NCBI GenBank assembly: GCA_049999805.1
Contig: JBNGIO010005873.1
Span: forward strand, 1 to 23,386
DNA length: 23,386 bases
Origin: Folioceros fuciformis
Taxonomy: Eukaryota; Anthocerotophyta; Anthocerotopsida; Anthocerotales
Direction of reading: 5' to 3'
The notes below the pieces were generated by a model. That model did no database searches. It was not told the DNA's origin and saw only the letters and a program-made list of their open reading frames with translations. A program made the position numbers and the translations under genes. Positions 19,339-23,386 of this stretch are shown here, piece by piece; within the stretch, counting starts at the first letter, position 1; every line of letters begins with the position of its first letter.

Positions 19339-20723
19339 TGAGGTGTCCAATTTGTCTTCTCCTCGCATTGGCTGCCCAATGCTACAGTAGTTGGATACGA
19401 GATACAGGCTTTGAGCCGTTGTGATACAGCTTAGTCACACTTTCTGGCTACTAACTTTTTCTGACAATGAAGCTTGTCCTCCTATAGGAAGGAGACGACA
19501 TTCTCGGGATACTTTGAAGGTGGTCAGTCCCGAGATTTACGTCATTGAAGTCCATGGCTGACACTTTTTTCCATACGGCTCGCAGAGCCGTGTAGGCATG
19601 GTGGACAATTGGAGGGGATGGATGAGGGACAAGTTCACATGACTGGGCTGTATGCAAAACAAAACTGGCTGGACAATGGAAATGGGTCCCTAAGAAGGTT
19701 AAGGCAGCTGGCGCACTGGGGCTGGGTTTGGGGGTTCACCATTGGCTCTCGATTTGGTTCAGTAGCTTTCCCTGAGTAAGGGATTCCTGGCACATCGCAC
19801 TCCATTCACACCAAGACAGCTGCACCTGGCTTTCTGGCCCCGACAGACCAGAATGGGTGGGATAGAAGATGGACAACCTAGCTGGACTTAGTGGTGAACG
19901 AACGACCAATGTTATGACCTGGGCGGCTTCCCCTGCAGGTAATGAAGCAGGACGCCCTTGATCTCTACCCAGCTATGCAGGAGACGAAGGCCTGGCTGCA
20001 CAGGATTCTCTGCCGTTCGTCTGCCTCCTACATGCATGTGCAAGTGCGGGCACCTACTTTTTGGGGAAGGGGAAAGAGAGTCATGCACAAATCAGAGAAC
20101 GAGGGCCCCAAGCTGATGTATTTGCAGCCAGCAGTTTGTTGAACATTCACGCAAAGTAAGGCAGGCCAGAGGACGCTGGGGTCTGATAGACAGGCTTGAT
20201 CAGAAGACTGTGGAAACGTCGTATGCCATGGTGGCAGGATACCCTCATCAGCAGGGCACGGAGTAGGAAGCCTGCGTCTTTTGAGGTCTAAGCAAGATGA
20301 AGCCACCCAATCCCAATTAACGTTTCTATTCATCCTGCACCCATGTGCAACTGTGGCAACTTTGTAGCCAAGAAGCCAGTTTCATGAACGAATGAACGAA
20401 CAGCGGTTTGCGCTTGTAGCCCGCAGCTTGCTAGCCATGCACGGGAAATCGTGAAGCACGGCATGTGTTTGAATACACGTAGCCGCATGGAGACCACCGA
20501 CTGCAGGCCACATCCATCCAGGTGGCAGCGAGGAGGTGTTTAAAATATTGCATTAAAAAAACCGGTGGCAGCCAGGCCAGAGGTAGAGGACAGACATGGA
20601 CGGTGTGGTGCGTACGTTGTTGGCCGCAGATCTCAGAAGCATTCCAAGAACGCCGTCGCTTGAACAATAACGGATGTGCCACATCAACGCCAAAGCACGA
20701 CCCTAGGGTGGACAACCACGTAG

Positions 20724-20823
20724 NNNNNNNNNNNNNNNNNNNNNNNNNNNNNNNNNNNNNNNNNNNNNNNNNNNNNNNNNNNNNNNNNNNNNNNNNNNNN
20801 NNNNNNNNNNNNNNNNNNNNNNN
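20724..20823. other. Assembly gap (100 N)
   Basis: Exactly 100 N, a placeholder of unknown true length. Confidence 0.99.
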
Positions 20824-21193
20824 ACTCGCGTGCCGCGGTGTCGGCCATCCCGTCCTGGAGGTCCTCCAAGGTGCTCCTCCAAAGATCTCTCCCGCAGCGG
20901 GTGGAACTTGCACAGAATTTCCCTTGCTCACGCTATGGCTTACCACATGCGATCCTCCAGTCGCAGTCCAGGTCCCCAAGGATTTGTTCCCGGGCAGGAG
21001 TGGCAGGCTAGCGCAGCTCAGTCGTGATTTCTCTGTCGACATGGATCTTGTAGTACAGTAGCTTCCACTACCATTTTATCAACGCCTTGCCAGCGATGCC
21101 GGATGGCCGTTTTGGAGACAGGCGAGGGCCTCGAATCCATGAACTTCCTTGTCGATCAATCCTGGTACGCCACGGATTGGGCCTGGGAGTGCA

Positions 21194-21293
21194 NNNNNNN
21201 NNNNNNNNNNNNNNNNNNNNNNNNNNNNNNNNNNNNNNNNNNNNNNNNNNNNNNNNNNNNNNNNNNNNNNNNNNNNNNNNNNNNNNNNNNNNN
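21194..21293. other. Assembly gap (100 N)
   Basis: A second run of exactly 100 N, 370 bases after the first. Repeats probably broke the assembly here. Confidence 0.99.
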
Positions 21294-21483
21294 CCACCTG
21301 GATGTCCATCTGTTATCAGTTAAGTTGTTTTTTTTCCAAACTTGGGCCAAAATCTATCAATGACGACCAGGAGACACGGTGGTGTCCGCAGCACAAAGAC
21401 TTTTTGCCTCAAAAGGGTAGCAACTATGGCATACCAAACTGGAGAGAGAGGGTTGTGTCTGTCCGGTTTATAGAATACGATAC

Positions 21484-21661
21484 GTATGGAATATCCATGT
21501 GGATGGGGATTACAAATTCATGTTTTTTTAATATATATTTTATAAGCAAACATTTTGTGGCATCTAAAGAATATTCCTCTATTCTATGCAACTATACGTA
21601 TAGACCGTGTAGCAAATTTTTTTAAATATCTCTAACCTCTATGTGGACCGAAAGGGACATA
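21484..21661 (+). repeat. Left inverted-repeat arm
   Basis: Reverse-complement similar to 23183-23364. It begins GTATGGAATA and ends near GAAAGGGACATAG. AT-rich, with a T-run in the middle. Confidence 0.65.
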
Positions 21662-21662
21662 G

Positions 21663-21697
21663 TCTTTAAAGAATGTATCGGGACGATTCTTTAAAGA
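21663..21697. repeat. 12-bp hairpin just inside the left arm
   Basis: Arms 21663-21674 and 21686-21697 (TCTTTAAAGAAT and its exact complement) flank an 11-base loop containing CGGGAC. It sits at the inner edge of the left inverted repeat. The loop word ATCGGGACGA also appears beside the right arm, near 23132. Confidence 0.7.
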
Positions 21698-22361
21698 GCA
21701 GCACAGCTCGCCTTAGGACCCAAGCTATGGAGCATATTCCGATGGTGGGTATGCCTTCGTTACATGGATTGTGCTCTCCTCCCTTGCTTTTCTGCCCTGC
21801 CGCCTTCCAGAACCCGAAATGCAGCGCTGGGTTGCTTCTAGAACCTCAGTTTTGCTTTGGTATGCTTGGTTTGGCTGCAAGCAACCGTGGCGTTCAGAGG
21901 TTTCGGGTTGCCAATGTGCAGAATTTAATGTCCGAGTACTTGGAAACAGGCTGACATGGAAGCGTGGTTCTACAATCCCATGGGGAGCAAGGACCAGACC
22001 ACCCGACATCAATTCCGTCCCAAACGGCCGGTTTCTCCCAAGCACTTGCAAGGTGATGATTTTCCCCCTCCCGGGCAGGCTTGGATCTCAGGGATGAGAT
22101 TTGCAATAGGAATGCCAGGGATTATGCCCAAGCTTTCGTCCTTGACGCAGTTTCGTGGCACCCATGCGCTGGGAATTCTCATCTGGAAGCTGGACACAAA
22201 CACTTATCTGGACAACCTGGTGCTAGAGAGGATAAAAAAGGAGCACGGGTACAAGCACTGGGTACGTTGGAAGTGTCAGATTCGTGTTGTGCAGCATCGG
22301 AGCTTCTAGGATCTCCTTATCTGCTCTCGGCATCGGTTTGAAAAATCAAGGGGCAGGGTAG

Positions 22362-22511
22362 CCAGCTCAAAGACAACCTTACGTCGCTCATGTCAAGGAT
22401 GACCGATGGCGTGCCATGCGCAACATCTTCATGCCTATGTTCCACAAATCAAGTATCGTGAACTACCTGCCAGTGATGACAGAGTGCGCCGACAAGCTGT
22501 GCACCATCATA
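22362..22511 (+). CDS. Cytochrome P450 exon or fragment (helix C region)
   Basis: The frame reads KDDRWRAMRNIFMPMFHKSS followed by NYLPVMTECADKLCTII. This is the WRxxR helix-C motif, whose Trp/Arg contact the haem propionates, and the start of helix D of a P450, most like CYP3-clan-type sequences by eye. The I-helix, ExxR and Cys haem-loop motifs are absent from the window. The open frame begins after an in-frame stop at 22359, with possible acceptors at 22361 and 22366. It runs on into repeat DNA after 22511, where ATA/GTAGGT could be a donor. A plus-strand open frame over 21956-22261, ending at a good donor (TGG/GTACGT), might be an earlier exon but has no clear P450 motif. It may be a captured fragment, a pseudogene, or a real exon of a gene continuing past the window. 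Confidence 0.5.
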
Positions 22512-22527
22512 GTAGGTGTCAGAGAAA

Positions 22528-22798
22528 ACAAAGTAGGTGTCCCAATCGGGACACCTACTTTGTGCCCTATGACCGAAGGGGGCACAAATGTTATGTCCAT
22601 TATGTTTCCACCGTATACCGCTGCCCTAAAATTTCTATGAAAGAACCCTTGTTTGTATCGGTATTCCATAGTCAAGGTACCTTTCACACAAACTTTAGGA
22701 CAGTTATATACGGTTCAAACATTTTGGACATATTAGATGTGCCTGCTTCGGTCGGTGGGCACAAAGTAGTGTCGCGATCGCGACATCTACTTTGTGCC
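22528..22798. mobile_element. Nested foldback / MITE-like element
   Basis: The two halves are inverted copies: about 22528-22645 against about 22679-22798, with a loop of about 33 bases. By hand, 68 of 88 aligned positions match. Each end is also a palindrome by itself: 22528-22543 pairs perfectly with 22548-22563, and 22758-22798 pairs around a CGCGATCGCG core with one bulge. The shared terminal word is ACAAAGTAG. A transcript would fold into one very long hairpin. No coding capacity. Confidence 0.8.
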
Positions 22799-23022
22799 TT
22801 TATTTTATCCCTCACGTTCAGGTCCGTCTTTCTCCACTCACACTCATTCCCTTTTTTTTTTCAGTTAGGGTTAGGGCTTGTGGCTTCAGCATCCTTCCTT
22901 CGAACCTCAACGTTCACCGTGCTGTCCGCTGTGCACACATATGTCGCCTCCATGCACACCCCTAACCGCCTGAGTTTTTGGCACTCCAATGCAGAACCTA
23001 CCCAAACCGCGGTGTCGATATG

Positions 23023-23138
23023 GAGCCCTCATTCACAGCCATGTCAATCGAGAGCCCTCACTCATGGCTGTGTCAATCGGGAGCCCTCACTCACGGTCGT
23101 ATCAATCGGGAGCCCTCACGGTGGTGTCAATCGGGACG
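23023..23138 (+). repeat. 29-bp tandem repeat, four copies
   Basis: GAGCCCTCA recurs at 23023, 23052, 23081 and 23110, an exact 29-base period. It is followed in each unit by a variable CTCAC-G stretch and GTCAATCGG (ATCAATCGG in unit 3). The last unit runs into CAATCGGGACGAATC next to the right inverted-repeat arm, so it is probably a subterminal repeat of that element. Confidence 0.85.
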
Positions 23139-23182
23139 AATCTTAAAACACTGTGTGTATGAACCGAAATAAAGAACAAAGG

Positions 23183-23364
23183 ATGTGTCCCTTTCGATCC
23201 ACATACTAGGTAGAGTGAGAGAAAAAAATCCCTAGGTTTGACGATGTGGCTAGGTTGAGTACAGGAATATTCCCAAGATGCCACCATATATTCCTATAGA
23301 AAATACGTATTCCAAAATAAAAAATAAAATGTGTGTAGCCCCTGTCCAAATCAGTATTCCATAC
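23183..23364 (-). repeat. Right inverted-repeat arm
   Basis: Inverted copy of 21484-21661. It contains GTCCCTTTCGATCCACAT and GGAATATTCCCAAGATGCCAC in plus orientation and ends TATTCCATAC at 23364. The alignment has indels of about 14 bases in the T-rich middle. Confidence 0.65.
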
Positions 23365-23386
23365 CAGTTTGGGCTTGAGCACGAAC

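Larger units (their letters stand above)
19317..21483. other. Gene-poor region upstream of GH3, with two gaps
   Basis: The first several hundred bases should be the GH3 promoter and leader. A short hairpin (arms 19575-19581 and 19585-19591) lies there. Beyond that I see no gene, tRNA or conserved motif. Open frames across the gaps are artefacts of N runs. Confidence 0.5.
21484..23364. mobile_element. Putative TIR-bounded transposable element, non-autonomous
   Basis: The left arm (about 21484-21661) and right arm (about 23183-23364) are diverged inverted copies. Both outer edges read GTATGGAATA when read inward. Shared blocks in the same order and at similar spacing are GTGGCATCT followed by GAATATTCCT, and ATGTGGAYCGAAAGGGACA. 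The roughly 1.5 kb between holds a P450-like exon, a nested foldback element and a 29-bp tandem repeat, but no recognisable transposase. I see no clear target-site duplication, so the exact ends are uncertain. It could be a Pack-type element carrying a gene fragment, or two unrelated insertions of one repeat in opposite orientation. Confidence 0.5.

Noticed and set aside
20522-21061. Open frames spanning the N runs
   Set aside because: Gaps of unknown length translated as X; not evidence of coding.
22865-22876. TTAGGGTTAGGG telomere-like sequence
   Set aside because: Only two units and not the plant TTTAGGG form; not a telomere.
22406-23146. 246-residue plus-strand frame
   Set aside because: It crosses the foldback element and the 29-bp tandem repeat; the long frame comes from repeats and is not the P450 frame.
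1-23386. tRNA, rRNA, CRISPR arrays or bacterial-type operons
   Set aside because: No T-loop/A-box pairs, rRNA blocks or spaced repeats were found, and the gene structure is eukaryotic. I cannot run a covariance search, so a divergent tRNA could be missed.

Overview
This is nuclear DNA from a land plant. Genes are split by short introns (67-185 bases where I could place both ends). The gene set includes plastocyanin, a plant NADPH-thioredoxin reductase, a GH3 acyl-amido synthetase, a plastid-type uroporphyrinogen decarboxylase and a stomatal-lineage (FAMA/SMF-type) bHLH factor. The compact genes, the single FAMA-like factor and the two-residue-shorter plastocyanin fit a bryophyte- or lycophyte-grade plant better than a flowering plant. 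The species cannot be fixed from the sequence alone. Two 100-base runs of N mark scaffold gaps.

Layout. 1-1352: CT-rich leader or promoter with pentamer repeats. 1353-3414 (+): FAMA/SMF-like bHLH gene, 3 exons. 4206-5437 (-): NADPH-thioredoxin reductase with a removable mitochondrial presequence. 6224-7441 (-): six-span membrane protein of unknown function. 8700-10700: AT-rich island with a 40-bp tandem repeat and a divergent AP2-domain gene (9542-10430, +). 11187-11637 (-): weak candidate for a small gene. 12029-12541 (-): intronless plastocyanin with a G-box upstream. 12882-14925 (-): nine-exon mitochondrial OXA1 insertase. 15261-16995 (+): seven-exon uroporphyrinogen decarboxylase, sharing a 335-bp divergent intergenic region with OXA1. 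17088-19316 (-): four-exon GH3 gene, tail to tail with the decarboxylase 92 bp away, with a probable GC-AG intron. 19317-23386: gene-poor, repeat-rich DNA with two gaps.

The right end is the least ordinary part. A pair of diverged inverted repeats (about 21484-21661 and 23183-23364) encloses some 1.9 kb. That block contains a cytochrome P450 helix-C exon (22362-22511), a 271-bp nested foldback element whose two ends are themselves palindromes (22528-22798), and a 29-bp tandem repeat (23023-23138). It resembles a TIR transposon carrying a gene fragment, with a MITE-like element beside the P450 piece. It could also be a P450 gene with repeats in its intron.

The genes do not form one pathway. 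Several serve organelles: plastocyanin (thylakoid electron transfer), the decarboxylase (chlorophyll and haem synthesis), OXA1 (mitochondrial membrane insertion) and the thioredoxin reductase (cytosol and mitochondria). I found no wholly new multi-gene system. The best leads are the nested inverted-repeat block, the degenerate AP2 protein in its AT-rich island, and the GC-AG intron in GH3. All exon joins were made by hand from reading frame, splice dinucleotides and remembered family alignments, with no transcript evidence.
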